Below, piece by piece: positions 26,436-35,385 of a stretch of 56,428 nucleotides of DNA. Each line of letters starts with the position of its first letter. The first letter of the stretch is position 1. Source of the stretch: an uncultured Pelagibacteraceae bacterium (GTDB lineage: Bacteria > Pseudomonadota > Alphaproteobacteria > Pelagibacterales > Pelagibacteraceae). The stretch is from contig CACNQY010000005.1 of the NCBI GenBank assembly GCA_902622655.1, positions 1-56,428 on the forward strand, read 5' to 3'. Both the position numbers and the translations under genes were made by a program. The notes beneath the pieces were generated by a model. It saw only the letters and a list, made by a program, of their open reading frames with translations. It had not been told where the DNA came from and did not search any database.

Positions 26436-27650
26436 ATGTTTAAAAGTTTAAGTTTAAAAGTAATTGTATTTGGTTTTATTTTTACATTTTTTTCAAGCTT
26501 TGGACAGAGTTTTTTTTTAGGTTTATTCAATTCTAGTATTAGAGATACATTATCAATTACGCATGGACAATTTGGCTCAATTTATGCATCAGCAACTTTG
26601 TTAAGTAGTTTTATTTTGGTATGGATTGGCAAAAAAATTGATGATGTGAATATATTAAAATTCGCATCTTATGTAATAATTTTTCTCTCTGCTTCTTGTT
26701 TTATATTTTCAAAAATTTCATCCGTTATTTTTTTATTTATAGGTATTTTTTTGATGCGTTTAGCTGGTCAGGGTTTATCTAGTCATACTGCTACAACAAC
26801 TATATCTCGTTATTTTGAAAAAAACAGAGGAAGAGCTCTAAGCACAGGTTGGTTAGGATTGTCTTTAGCTGAATTTTTAATGCCAGTTCTAATTGTTTTT
26901 CTTTTAACATTTATTGAATGGAGAGATATCTGGGTTTCGATATCAGTTTTAGTTATACTTATTTTACCTTTTGCAACATATATTTTAGTAAAGGATGTTA
27001 AGCTAGATACTAGAGAAAACAAAATTGAAAAAAATAATATAAAAATAAAACAATGGAAAAGAATTGAAGTTTTAAAAGATTATAGATTTTATGTAATATG
27101 TATGACGATGTTGGCTATGCCATGGATAGCGACAGGTTCATTTGTTTATCAATCCTTTATATCCACCTCTAAAGAATGGGGTCCATATGTGATTGCACAA
27201 TCATTTATGGCATACTCAATTTTATCAGTAATTACACTTTTTATATCTGGTTTTCTTATAGATAAATTTTCAAGTAGAAGATTACTGATCTATATGAATA
27301 TTCCACTATTTTTCGCAACTACAGTTCTATATTTTTTTGATGATCCAGTATCTTCATTTGTGTTTTTTGGTTTGATTGGTCTAACTAATGGATTAGCAAA
27401 TGTTCTTGGTTCCTCAACTTGGGCTGAGATTTATGGTGTTAAGTTTATTGGTTCAATAAAAGCCTTAACAACTGCTTTAATGGTATTTTCTACTGCTTTT
27501 GGTACAGCTTTATTTGGGTTTTTAATTGATACTGGTTTTACAATTGAACAAATAGCGATTGTTTCAGGAACATACATATTTGGCTCAATTGTTCTGCTTT
27601 ATTTGGTTAAAAATAAACTAAATCCTCATTATTCTAAAAATAGCTCTTGA
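26436..27650 (+). CDS. Major facilitator superfamily transporter
   Basis: 404 residues with about twelve hydrophobic helices. The MFS inter-helix motif appears as WIGKKIDD after the second helix and as SGFLIDKFSSRRLLIY in the second half. GLSSHTATTTISRYFEKNRGRALSTGWLG resembles monocarboxylate or oxalate/formate-type transporters. Substrate unknown. It is divergent from the dehydrogenase with an 11-base gap, so substrate and enzyme may be linked. Confidence 0.8.
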   Translation: MFKSLSLKVIVFGFIFTFFSSFGQSFFLGLFNSSIRDTLSITHGQFGSIYASATLLSSFILVWIGKKIDDVNILKFASYVIIFLSASCFIFSKISSVIFLFIGIFLMRLAGQGLSSHTATTTISRYFEKNRGRALSTGWLGLSLAEFLMPVLIVFLLTFIEWRDIWVSISVLVILILPFATYILVKDVKLDTRENKIEKNNIKIKQWKRIEVLKDYRFYVICMTMLAMPWIATGSFVYQSFISTSKEWGPYVIAQSFMAYSILSVITLFISGFLIDKFSSRRLLIYMNIPLFFATTVLYFFDDPVSSFVFFGLIGLTNGLANVLGSSTWAEIYGVKFIGSIKALTTALMVFSTAFGTALFGFLIDTGFTIEQIAIVSGTYIFGSIVLLYLVKNKLNPHYSKNSS

Positions 27651-27681
27651 TTTTTAAAGACTCACTGTGTAGATACTGCGC

Positions 27682-28215
27682 ATGGCTAGAGTTACCGTAG
27701 AAGATTGTATAGATAAAGTAGAGAGCCCTTATGAATTAGTACTAGTTGCTAAAGAAAGAGCTACTCAACTGAACGCAGGAATTGAACCATCAATCGATAG
27801 AGATAATGACAAAAATACAGTTATCTCTTTAAGAGAAATTGCTGAGGAAAAAATTAAAGTTTCAGATTTAACAGATAGTGCTGTTTATAAGCTTCGAAAA
27901 CATGTTGAACAAGTTGATGAAGGTGTTGAGGACGACGAAGAAATAGGAGATGATTTTGAGAATCTTTACAAAGGTGAAATTTCTAAAAGTGGTACTCCAA
28001 TTTTGCCATCTAAAAGAGCAAGAAAAACTCCTGAGAAAATTCAAGTAACAAAAGAAGATTTAGCTGAGTTGTCTGAAACAGCCACAGCAGATGTTGATAA
28101 TTCAGTAGGTGAAGAAACTATGAATGAACAAGGTGAAGTTTCTTTAGATGAAGTATCAGAGTCAGAAAATCAAGAAGATATAACTTCAGACGATACTGAA
28201 GCTTCAAACTCATAA
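27682..28215 (+). CDS. rpoZ: RNA polymerase omega subunit with long acidic C-terminal tail
   Basis: 177 residues. The first about 90 match omega: MARVTVEDCIDKVESPYELV, AKERATQLNAG and NTVISLREIAEEKI. Omega binds the beta' subunit and helps assemble RNA polymerase. The tail beyond residue 90 is very acidic (EDDEEIGDDFE, then many Glu/Asp/Ser to the end) and probably disordered, making the protein longer than most alphaproteobacterial omegas. It lies 22 bases upstream of dusA. Confidence 0.88.
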   Translation: MARVTVEDCIDKVESPYELVLVAKERATQLNAGIEPSIDRDNDKNTVISLREIAEEKIKVSDLTDSAVYKLRKHVEQVDEGVEDDEEIGDDFENLYKGEISKSGTPILPSKRARKTPEKIQVTKEDLAELSETATADVDNSVGEETMNEQGEVSLDEVSESENQEDITSDDTEASNS

Positions 28216-28237
28216 AAAAATAATATAAAGTTATATC

Positions 28238-29230
28238 ATGAATAGGAAAGTATCAGTTGCTCCTATGATGGATTGTACAGATCGTCACGAGCGATATTTC
28301 CTTAGATTAATTTCAAAAAACACTCTCCTTTATACAGAAATGGTTGTTGACGAAGCCATAAATAGAGGTGATAAAAAAAAATTATTAGAATTTAATATTA
28401 ATGAAAAGCCAGTAGCTCTTCAATTGGGAGGTTCTTCACCAAAACTTTTAGCAGAGGCAACAAAAACAGGAGAAGATTTTGGTTATGATGAAATTAATCT
28501 TAATTTGGGTTGTCCTAGTAAAAAAGTTGAAAAAAATAGATTTGGCGCTTGTTTAATGAAAGAACCAAATTTAGTTGCAGATTGTCTTAGCAAAATGCAA
28601 TCAGTCACAAAACTGCCAGTAACAATTAAAACAAGAATTGGTTATGATGAGGTAGAAGATTACGAAAATTTATATAATTTTATTTCAACACTAAAGGCAA
28701 CCGGAGTAAAAACTTTTATAATTCATGCAAGAAAAGCAATGCTTGGTAAATTTACTCCAAAACAAAATCTAAATATACCACCACTAAAATATGAATATGT
28801 TTATAAACTAAAAAAAGATTTTCCTAATGAAGAAATCATTATTAATGGAGGAATAACATCTGTTGATGAAATTAAATCACATTTAGAAAAAACTAATGGT
28901 GTAATGATTGGAAGAGCAGCTTATCATACACCATATCTGTTAGCTGACATAGAAAAAGAGATATTTAATAATGATAATATTCCAAGTAGACAAGATGTAA
29001 TAGAGCAATTAATTCCATATGTAAAAGAAGAATTAAAAAAGGGAACAAGATTAAATCAAATAATGAGACACACTTTAGGTTTATTCCATGGACAAACAGG
29101 CTCAAATTATTGGAAGAGATATTTAAGTGAGAATATGTGCGTTAGAGATGCAGATGTGAAAAAAATTGATCATATTATGGATAAAATTAAATTTAACAAC
29201 GTAGATATCAGAGTAGGGCAGTCTGCTTAA
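28238..29230 (+). CDS. dusA: tRNA-dihydrouridine(20/20a) synthase DusA
   Basis: 330 residues. The sequence opens VSVAPMMDCTDRHERYFLRL, the DusA-type start, with LYTEMVVDEAI and VALQLGGSSPK. The catalytic cysteine is in NRFGACLM, and LNLGCPSKKVEKN and NGGI..VDEI are conserved flavin-barrel segments. It reduces uridine to dihydrouridine in the tRNA D-loop using FMN and NADPH. The MD-DRHxR start distinguishes DusA from DusB and DusC. It follows rpoZ closely, so the two are probably cotranscribed. Confidence 0.92.
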   Translation: MNRKVSVAPMMDCTDRHERYFLRLISKNTLLYTEMVVDEAINRGDKKKLLEFNINEKPVALQLGGSSPKLLAEATKTGEDFGYDEINLNLGCPSKKVEKNRFGACLMKEPNLVADCLSKMQSVTKLPVTIKTRIGYDEVEDYENLYNFISTLKATGVKTFIIHARKAMLGKFTPKQNLNIPPLKYEYVYKLKKDFPNEEIIINGGITSVDEIKSHLEKTNGVMIGRAAYHTPYLLADIEKEIFNNDNIPSRQDVIEQLIPYVKEELKKGTRLNQIMRHTLGLFHGQTGSNYWKRYLSENMCVRDADVKKIDHIMDKIKFNNVDIRVGQSA

Positions 29231-29270
29231 TTCAATTTTAGCAAACGATTATTTTTATATTATTTTATTA

Positions 29271-30056
29271 ATGGTTTTAACAGCGATACCAGCAGGTTTT
29301 GTTGCTGGATTATTTGGCATTGGGGGTGGTTTAATTTCTATACCTGTTTTGTATTATATTTTTGGTTTATTAGGTATTGATCAGCTATATATTATGCACC
29401 TAGCTGTAGGTACTTCATTTGCAATTATCATACCAACTTCAACTGTATCTGTATTAACCCATCATAAATTTAAAGCTGTTGATTTTGAATTAGTTAAAAA
29501 TTATGGATTATTTGTAATTATAGGAGTGATTATAGGAACTATTTTTGCTGCTTCGTTAAAAACTAAATCTCTTGTTTTATTTTTCTCAATAATAATTTTT
29601 ATATTAGGAATTTATTTACTTTTAATAAAGGAAAAAGAAAAAACCATTTTAATTGAAATGAAATTATATTTAAAAATTATTCTTGGCTTTATTGTAGGTT
29701 TCATATCATCAATTATGGGTATAGCTGGTGCGATAATGAATGTACCTATATTTAAATATTTTGGCTATTCTATAAATAAAGCAATAGGAAGTGCTGCTGC
29801 AATTGGATTTATGATAGCTTTATTTGGAGCTATAGGTTTTTTAATATCGGGTATTTACTTAAAAACTAATTTACCTCTAAGTATTGGGTTTTTGAATATT
29901 CCTGCTTTTTTAATATTTATTCCAATCACAACCTTCATGGCAAGACTTGGCGCTAGAACTGTTCACAAAATAGATAAAAATAAAATTAGCAAACTTTTTG
30001 GTGTTTTCCTTTTAATAGTTTCCATTAAGTTTTTTTATGAATATTTAAAATTATAG
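29271..30056 (+). CDS. TauE/SafE-family anion permease
   Basis: 261 residues from ATG 29271 with about eight helices in two repeats. The paired motifs PAGFVAGLFGIGGGLISIPVL and VGFISSIMGIAGAIMNVPI are the TauE/SafE (DUF81) signatures. Members export sulfite, sulfoacetate or related organosulfonates; the ligand here is unknown. The frame is open for another 48 bases upstream, with no ATG, and would add a fuller first helix (YFYIILLMVL). A non-ATG start such as ATT 29235 is therefore possible. Confidence 0.82.
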   Translation: MVLTAIPAGFVAGLFGIGGGLISIPVLYYIFGLLGIDQLYIMHLAVGTSFAIIIPTSTVSVLTHHKFKAVDFELVKNYGLFVIIGVIIGTIFAASLKTKSLVLFFSIIIFILGIYLLLIKEKEKTILIEMKLYLKIILGFIVGFISSIMGIAGAIMNVPIFKYFGYSINKAIGSAAAIGFMIALFGAIGFLISGIYLKTNLPLSIGFLNIPAFLIFIPITTFMARLGARTVHKIDKNKISKLFGVFLLIVSIKFFYEYLKL

Positions 30057-30060
30057 GGAT

Positions 30061-30100
30061 AAAAAAAATAGAGGTGATTTCAGTCTCCCTCCATCACCTC
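30061..30100 (-). terminator. Rho-independent terminator for the phosphomannomutase gene
   Basis: ATCACCTC (30093-30100) is the exact complement of GAGGTGAT (30071-30078) with a 14-base loop. Read on the minus strand the 8 bp stem is followed by TA and then eight T residues (30068-30061). It lies about 70 bases past the stop of the minus-strand phosphomannomutase gene. Confidence 0.7.
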
Positions 30101-30171
30101 ACGTCTTAAAGTTAAGTGATTCTCTAAATTTTCTTGAACACTTATTAGTTGAATATTTACTTTATAAAACT

Positions 30172-31626
30172 TTATATTTTCTGATCGTATTCACCTATTT
30201 TTCCAGTTTTTTGGAGTAAGTCGTCAATAAAATTGAAGATTTTTATCTTTCTTTCCTCTGATGTTGGACTTTCAGTAACGATCACTAAAGAGGGTTTATT
30301 TGAAGAGGCTCTAATCAGACCCCAAGAACCATCCTCAAATGAGAATCTAACACCATTAACAGTTAATATATTCGTAATTAATTGATCATCTATTTTTTCT
30401 TTATTTTCTTTTAAAATTTCAATTTGTTTAACTAAATTTTCAACTACTAAATATTTTTCTTCATCTTTACAAAAAGGAGCCATAGTAGGTGTTTGATAAG
30501 TAATGGGTATATCTTTCATAATTTCACTCATTTTTTTATCATGATTATCTAATAAGTGACAAACATGAATTGCTGAATTTATGCCATCATCATAACCGTG
30601 ACCTAGTGGTTGATTAAAAAAGAAATGACCACTCTTCTCAAAGCCAGCTAAAGCATTTTCATTATTAACTTTTCTTTTAATGTGTGAATGACCAGTTTTC
30701 CAATAAATTGTTTCACAATTATTTTTTAAAAGAATTTTATCTTTTGTATAAAGACCTGTTGATTTCACATCTACTATAAATTTAGAATTTTGATATTTTT
30801 TAGATAAATTTCTAGCTATTAGAAGACCAATTTTATCTGAGAATATTTCATTACCATCATTATCTATAACACCAACTCTATCTCCATCACCATCAAACCC
30901 AAAACCTATATCTGCATTATTTTCTTTAACTACTTTAGCAATTTCATGAAGCATTTCTAAATCTTCTGGGTTAGGATTGTATTTAGGAAAACTCCAATCT
31001 AAATTACAATCTAACTCTATTACTTCACAACCAATACCTCTTAAAATATCAGGAGCAAAAATCCCTGCTGTGCCATTACCGCAAGCAACAACAGCTTTAA
31101 TATTTTTTTTTATTTTGTTTTTATTAATTAAATTTTCTTTATAAACTTTTTGGAAATTTTCTATTTTCTTTTCACTACCTTTGCCTTCTACAAATTTTTG
31201 ATTTAAAGTAATATCTTTTAACTCTTTCATTTCCTCAGGAGCATGTGTTAACCCTTTTTTGATTCCCATTTTAACTCCAGTCCAACCATTTTCATTATGA
31301 CTTGCTGTTATCATCGCAATAGCATCTGCATCTAAATTAAATTGGGCAAAATAAACCATTGGAGATAATGATAGACCTATATCTTCAATATTACATCCAG
31401 TTGAAATTAGTCCCCTCTTAAGAGCTGCTTTTATTTCTTCGCTATAGGAACGGTAGTCGTGACCCACTACTACTCTAGGGTTATTTTTGTGCGTGTGATT
31501 CTTTATTTGAGTTCCCAGACCTTTACCCAGATTCTCAATTCCACCTTCATCTATGTCTTTTTTGTACAACCATCGAGCGTCATATTCTCTAAAACCATAG
31601 GGATCAATTTTCATGTTTTGAATCAT
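30172..31626 (-). CDS. Phosphomannomutase/phosphoglucomutase
   Basis: 484 residues, alpha-D-phosphohexomutase superfamily. Catalytic phosphoserine is Ser109 in ITASHNENGWTGVK. The metal loop FDGDGDR is at 244-250, the sugar-binding loop GFEKSGHFFF is near 330, and the C-terminal phosphate-binding loop is SNKPSLVIVTES. GFREYDARW near the N-terminus is typical of bacterial PMM/PGM (AlgC/ManB type). It interconverts mannose-6-P/mannose-1-P or the glucose equivalents for nucleotide-sugar synthesis. It is a single gene with its own terminator and shares a 179-base upstream region with nrdA. Confidence 0.88.
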   Translation of the reverse strand: MIQNMKIDPYGFREYDARWLYKKDIDEGGIENLGKGLGTQIKNHTHKNNPRVVVGHDYRSYSEEIKAALKRGLISTGCNIEDIGLSLSPMVYFAQFNLDADAIAMITASHNENGWTGVKMGIKKGLTHAPEEMKELKDITLNQKFVEGKGSEKKIENFQKVYKENLINKNKIKKNIKAVVACGNGTAGIFAPDILRGIGCEVIELDCNLDWSFPKYNPNPEDLEMLHEIAKVVKENNADIGFGFDGDGDRVGVIDNDGNEIFSDKIGLLIARNLSKKYQNSKFIVDVKSTGLYTKDKILLKNNCETIYWKTGHSHIKRKVNNENALAGFEKSGHFFFNQPLGHGYDDGINSAIHVCHLLDNHDKKMSEIMKDIPITYQTPTMAPFCKDEEKYLVVENLVKQIEILKENKEKIDDQLITNILTVNGVRFSFEDGSWGLIRASSNKPSLVIVTESPTSEERKIKIFNFIDDLLQKTGKIGEYDQKI

Positions 31627-31682
31627 TAACTATTTACTTACTCTTTTTATGTTAATTTCTTGAAAAAATTTTTATTTTTTTG

Positions 31683-31711
31683 TTGATTATCATATTGTCG
31701 CGTTCTATAAA
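31683..31711 (+). promoter_or_regulatory. Probable nrdAB promoter
   Basis: TTGATT (31683-31688), exactly 17 bases, then TATAAA (31706-31711), a good sigma-70 match. A start near 31718 gives a leader of about 88 bases. A second weaker pair, TTGATT 31719 and TATTAA 31741, lies just downstream. The remaining part of the gap on the pgm side (31627-31680) shows only AT-rich sequence. Confidence 0.5.
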
Positions 31712-31727
31712 TGTTCCGTTGATTATA

Positions 31728-31773
31728 AGTTTATATAGTATATTAACCATAGACGCCTACAACATATAGTTGT
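31728..31773 (+). promoter_or_regulatory. Candidate paired NrdR-like boxes upstream of nrdA
   Basis: ACAACATATAGTTGT (31759-31773) is a near palindrome close to the NrdR box consensus ACACWATATATWGTGT. Its ATATAG core recurs exactly 31 bases upstream, at 31733-31738, the three-helical-turn spacing usual for NrdR pairs, although the flanks of the upstream copy match poorly. The known role of NrdR is repression of ribonucleotide reductase genes. This is an inference from pattern and position. Confidence 0.35.
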
Positions 31774-31805
31774 TTTCGTATTAATAACAAAATATAGTAA
31801 TAATT

Positions 31806-33743
31806 ATGAATAAGATTCTTTCTCAAGCATTAAAACAAGCTGTCTCTGAATATAGCCCTAAAGTCAACGAAATTTCTAAAGGAAATAGGCCTGATTTATT
31901 TTCTCTAAATAATGAAACTGAATTATTTCAAAATGATAAAGGAATCATAATAAAAATTGATCGGTCAAGAGATACAAATCTTACTGATTTTGGTAAAGCA
32001 ACATTAAAAGATAGATATCTAGGACCTAATGAATCTTATCAAGATTTATTTGCAAGAGTAGCAAGTACATATTCGGATGATAATTTACACGCACAAAGAA
32101 TTTACAATTACATAAGTAGTTTATGGTTTATGCCAGCTACACCTGTATTATCAAATGGCGGAACTAAAAGAGGATTGCCTATTTCTTGTTTCTTAAATGA
32201 AGCATCAGATAGTTTGGGAGGAATTTTAGACCTTTGGAGCGAAAATGTTTGGTTAGCAGCTAAGGGTGGTGGTATAGGAAGTTATTGGGGGAATTTAAGA
32301 TCTATTGGAGAAAAAATTGGTAAGGTTGGAAAAACTTCTGGAATAATTCCTTTTATTAAAGTTATGGACTCACTAACAATGGCAATCAGCCAAGGTTCAT
32401 TGAGAAGAGGTTCAGCTGCTTGTTATCTACCTATTGATCATCCTGAAATAGAAGAGTTTATAGAAATGAGAAGACCAACAGGGGGTGACCCAAATAGGAA
32501 AGCTCTAAATTTACACCATGGTGTTTTAGTTTCAGATGCATTTATGAGAGCTGTAGAAACAGATGAGCAATGGGCATTGAAAAGTCCTGCAGATGGATCG
32601 ATTCAACAAACTATTTCTGCAAGAAATTTATGGATCAGATTATTAACTGCCAGAATAGAAACTGGTGAACCCTATATAATTTACATTGATACTGTTAATA
32701 GATTAATACCACAGCATCATAAATTAGCTAATCTTACAGTTAAAACTTCTAATTTATGTAGTGAAATAACTTTACCAACAGGAATAGATAAAGATGGTAG
32801 AGACAGAACAGCAGTTTGTTGTTTGTCTTCATTAAATTTAGAAAAATACGATGAATGGAAAGATGACCCAGATATGATTAGCGATGTTATGAGATTTTTA
32901 GATAATGTCTTATCTGATTTTATTAATAAAGCTCCAGAACAATTTAAAGATGCAAAATATTCAGCAGAAAGAGAAAGAAGTGTAGGTCTGGGTGTTATGG
33001 GTTTCCATTCTTTCTTACAAAAAAATAGAATTCCACTTGAGTCTGTTATGGCAAAATCTTGGAATAAAAAAATATTTAAAAATATTGATGAAAAAGTTAA
33101 TCAAGCATCTAAAGATTTAGCAGAGGAAAGAGGTGCGTGTCCTGATGCAGCTGAGTATGGTTATAAAGAGAGGTTCTCAAATAAAACTGCAATAGCACCA
33201 ACAGCTTCAATCTCAATTATTTGTGGTGGTGCATCTCCAGGAGTGGAGCCTATTGCTGCAAATAGTTATACTCACAAAACATTGTCTGGTTCTTTTAATG
33301 TAAGAAATAGATACTTAGAAGAAATATTAGAAAATCATGGTAAAAATGATGATGAAACTTGGTCAACTATCACGACAAATCAAGGATCAGTTAATCATTT
33401 GGATTTCTTAACTGATTTAGAAAAAGACGTATTTAAAACTGCTTTTGAGCTTAATCAAAATTGGATAATAGAACTTAGTGGTGATAGAACACCTTATATT
33501 TCCCAAGCCCAATCTGTAAATTTATTTTTACCAGCAGACGTTCACAAAAAAGAATTACATAAGATTCATTTTGATGCATGGAAGAAAGGTTTAAAAAGCC
33601 TTTACTACTGTAGATCAAAATCAATTCAAAGAGCTGAAAATATCAATGATGCAAAATCAACAGATATTATGGCCAATGTATATAAAAATAAATCAACCAA
33701 AAGTGAAGAACCTGAATACGAGGAGTGTTTATCATGTCAGTAG
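31806..33743 (+). CDS. nrdA: Ribonucleoside-diphosphate reductase, class I large (alpha) subunit
   Basis: 645 residues. Active-site residues are in place: Cys128 (GLPISCF), Asn316-Cys318-Glu320 (NLCSEITLP) and Cys338/339 (AVCCLSSLN); the C-terminal CLSCQ has the CxxC pair that passes electrons from thioredoxin or glutaredoxin. It reduces ribonucleotides to deoxyribonucleotides with the NrdB radical. At 645 residues it is shorter than the 761 of E. coli NrdA, and I see no N-terminal ATP-cone, so dATP shut-off of overall activity may be absent. It overlaps nrdB by 10 bases. Confidence 0.93.
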   Translation: MNKILSQALKQAVSEYSPKVNEISKGNRPDLFSLNNETELFQNDKGIIIKIDRSRDTNLTDFGKATLKDRYLGPNESYQDLFARVASTYSDDNLHAQRIYNYISSLWFMPATPVLSNGGTKRGLPISCFLNEASDSLGGILDLWSENVWLAAKGGGIGSYWGNLRSIGEKIGKVGKTSGIIPFIKVMDSLTMAISQGSLRRGSAACYLPIDHPEIEEFIEMRRPTGGDPNRKALNLHHGVLVSDAFMRAVETDEQWALKSPADGSIQQTISARNLWIRLLTARIETGEPYIIYIDTVNRLIPQHHKLANLTVKTSNLCSEITLPTGIDKDGRDRTAVCCLSSLNLEKYDEWKDDPDMISDVMRFLDNVLSDFINKAPEQFKDAKYSAERERSVGLGVMGFHSFLQKNRIPLESVMAKSWNKKIFKNIDEKVNQASKDLAEERGACPDAAEYGYKERFSNKTAIAPTASISIICGGASPGVEPIAANSYTHKTLSGSFNVRNRYLEEILENHGKNDDETWSTITTNQGSVNHLDFLTDLEKDVFKTAFELNQNWIIELSGDRTPYISQAQSVNLFLPADVHKKELHKIHFDAWKKGLKSLYYCRSKSIQRAENINDAKSTDIMANVYKNKSTKSEEPEYEECLSCQ

Positions 33744-34765
33744 TGGAGAAAATTAATTCAGATATTATAAAATCTGAAAAGAAGGAAATTATTCAACCAA
33801 AAAAAATGGGACTATTAGTTGAAAACCCAGTTTATAAACCTTTTAGATATCCATGGTGTTACGATGCATGGTTAACACAACAAAGAATACATTGGCTACC
33901 AGAGGAAGTACCGCTGGGAGATGACGTTAGGGATTGGCAGAAAAATTTATCACAACCTGAGAAAAATTTATTAACTCAGATTTTCAGATTTTTTACACAA
34001 GCAGATGTTGAAGTAAATAATTGTTACTTGAGACATTATACTTCAGTGTTTAAGCCCACAGAAGTTTTAATGATGATGACAGCTTTTGCTGCTATGGAAA
34101 CAGTTCATGTTGCTGCTTACTCGCATTTATTAGATACAATAGGAATGCCAGAGTCAGAGTATTCAGCATTTATGAAATATAAAGAAATGAAAGATAAATA
34201 TGATTATATGCAAGATTTTAATGTAAATTCAAAAGAAGATATTGCTAAAACTGTTGCTGTATTTAGTGCATTCACAGAAGGTTTACAATTGTTTGCAAGT
34301 TTTGCGATTTTATTAAACTTTCCAAGACATAATAAAATGAAAGGTATGGGCCAAATCGTTACTTGGTCTGTAAGAGACGAAACTCTTCATTGTAATTCTA
34401 TGATTAGAATATTTAAAGAATTTATAAATGAAAATCCTGAAATTTGGACACCAAAATTGAAAAAAGAACTTTATGAAGCTTGTAGAACTATTATTGAACA
34501 TGAAGATGCTTTTATTGATTTAGCTTTTGAGATGGGTCCAATGGAGGGTTTAACTGCACAGGAGGTTAAAGATTACATAAGATTTATCGGTAATCGAAGA
34601 CTAGTTCAATTAGGCTTGGAGCCAATTTATGATATTGATAAAAATCCTTTAACCTGGTTGGATACGATGCTTAACGCTGTAGAACATATGAATTTCTTTG
34701 AAGGTAGAGCTACAGAATATTCTAAAGCCTCAACTCAGGGCACGTGGGCAGAAGCATTTAGTTAA
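33734..34765 (+). CDS. nrdB: Ribonucleoside-diphosphate reductase, class I small (beta) subunit
   Basis: 343 residues from ATG 33734; a GTG nine bases upstream is also in frame but less likely. Metal ligands are visible as Asp91, Glu122 and His125 (METVHVAAY), with later Glu residues in TEGLQLF and RDETLHCN. Tyr129 sits seven residues after Glu122, as the radical tyrosine does in E. coli NrdB, so this is a tyrosyl-radical enzyme rather than a class Ic type. It houses the di-metal cofactor and passes the radical to NrdA. The start lies inside the nrdA 3' end. Confidence 0.92.
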   Translation: MSVVEKINSDIIKSEKKEIIQPKKMGLLVENPVYKPFRYPWCYDAWLTQQRIHWLPEEVPLGDDVRDWQKNLSQPEKNLLTQIFRFFTQADVEVNNCYLRHYTSVFKPTEVLMMMTAFAAMETVHVAAYSHLLDTIGMPESEYSAFMKYKEMKDKYDYMQDFNVNSKEDIAKTVAVFSAFTEGLQLFASFAILLNFPRHNKMKGMGQIVTWSVRDETLHCNSMIRIFKEFINENPEIWTPKLKKELYEACRTIIEHEDAFIDLAFEMGPMEGLTAQEVKDYIRFIGNRRLVQLGLEPIYDIDKNPLTWLDTMLNAVEHMNFFEGRATEYSKASTQGTWAEAFS

Positions 34766-34775
34766 ACAATAAATT

Positions 34776-35345
34776 GTGAGTGAAGAAAACAATTTTTTTT
34801 CTGTCCGTAGGTCTGTTTTGGCAAGAAAAATGTCAAATGCCGAAATATCTGAGAAACACCTAGACTTAATCTTAAAAGCAGGTATTAGAGTGCCCGATCA
34901 CGGTGCTCTTAATCCTTGGAAAATAAAAGTTATAAGAGGTAACTCATTAAAAGATATTGACGAGAATATAATTTTAAAAGAGTTTTTAAAACAAAATCCA
35001 GAAGCTGATAAATATCTAATTGAGAGAGAGTCAACGAGGCTACAAAGAGCCTCTGTAGTTATAGCTGTATTATCAACTCCTGTAGAACATTTTAAAATAC
35101 CCGAGTGGGAGATGAGATTGTCATCTGGAGCAGTATGTATGAATTTACTTTCGTGCGCACAATCTCTTAATTATGCAGCCCAATGGCTTACAGAATGGTA
35201 TGCATATAATGATAATTTATTAAAATATTTAGGTGGCAACATAAAAAATGATAAAATTGCAGGGTTTATATATATAGGCCACAAAAAAGAAGAACCTATC
35301 GAAAGAAAACGACCAGATCCAAACAATATTATAACATTTATTTAA
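34776..35345 (+). CDS. Nitroreductase-family FMN oxidoreductase
   Basis: 189 residues from a GTG start 10 bases after nrdB. The FMN-binding pattern is RRSVLARKM near the N-terminus, then GIRVPDHGALNPWKIKVI and the C-terminal AQWLTEWYAYN...GFIYIG. It resembles small YdjA-type nitroreductases, which reduce nitro compounds, quinones or flavins with NAD(P)H. Physiological substrate unknown. Closeness to nrdAB suggests cotranscription. Confidence 0.8.
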   Translation: MSEENNFFSVRRSVLARKMSNAEISEKHLDLILKAGIRVPDHGALNPWKIKVIRGNSLKDIDENIILKEFLKQNPEADKYLIERESTRLQRASVVIAVLSTPVEHFKIPEWEMRLSSGAVCMNLLSCAQSLNYAAQWLTEWYAYNDNLLKYLGGNIKNDKIAGFIYIGHKKEEPIERKRPDPNNIITFI

Positions 35346-35385
35346 TTTCTTTTTTAATAAAAAGTATTTGTTAGAAGTTATCAAT

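Noticed and set aside
30071..30100. Hairpin as a riboswitch for the TauE/SafE gene
   Set aside because: It lies downstream of that gene, and on the minus strand it has the stem plus T-run of a terminator for phosphomannomutase.
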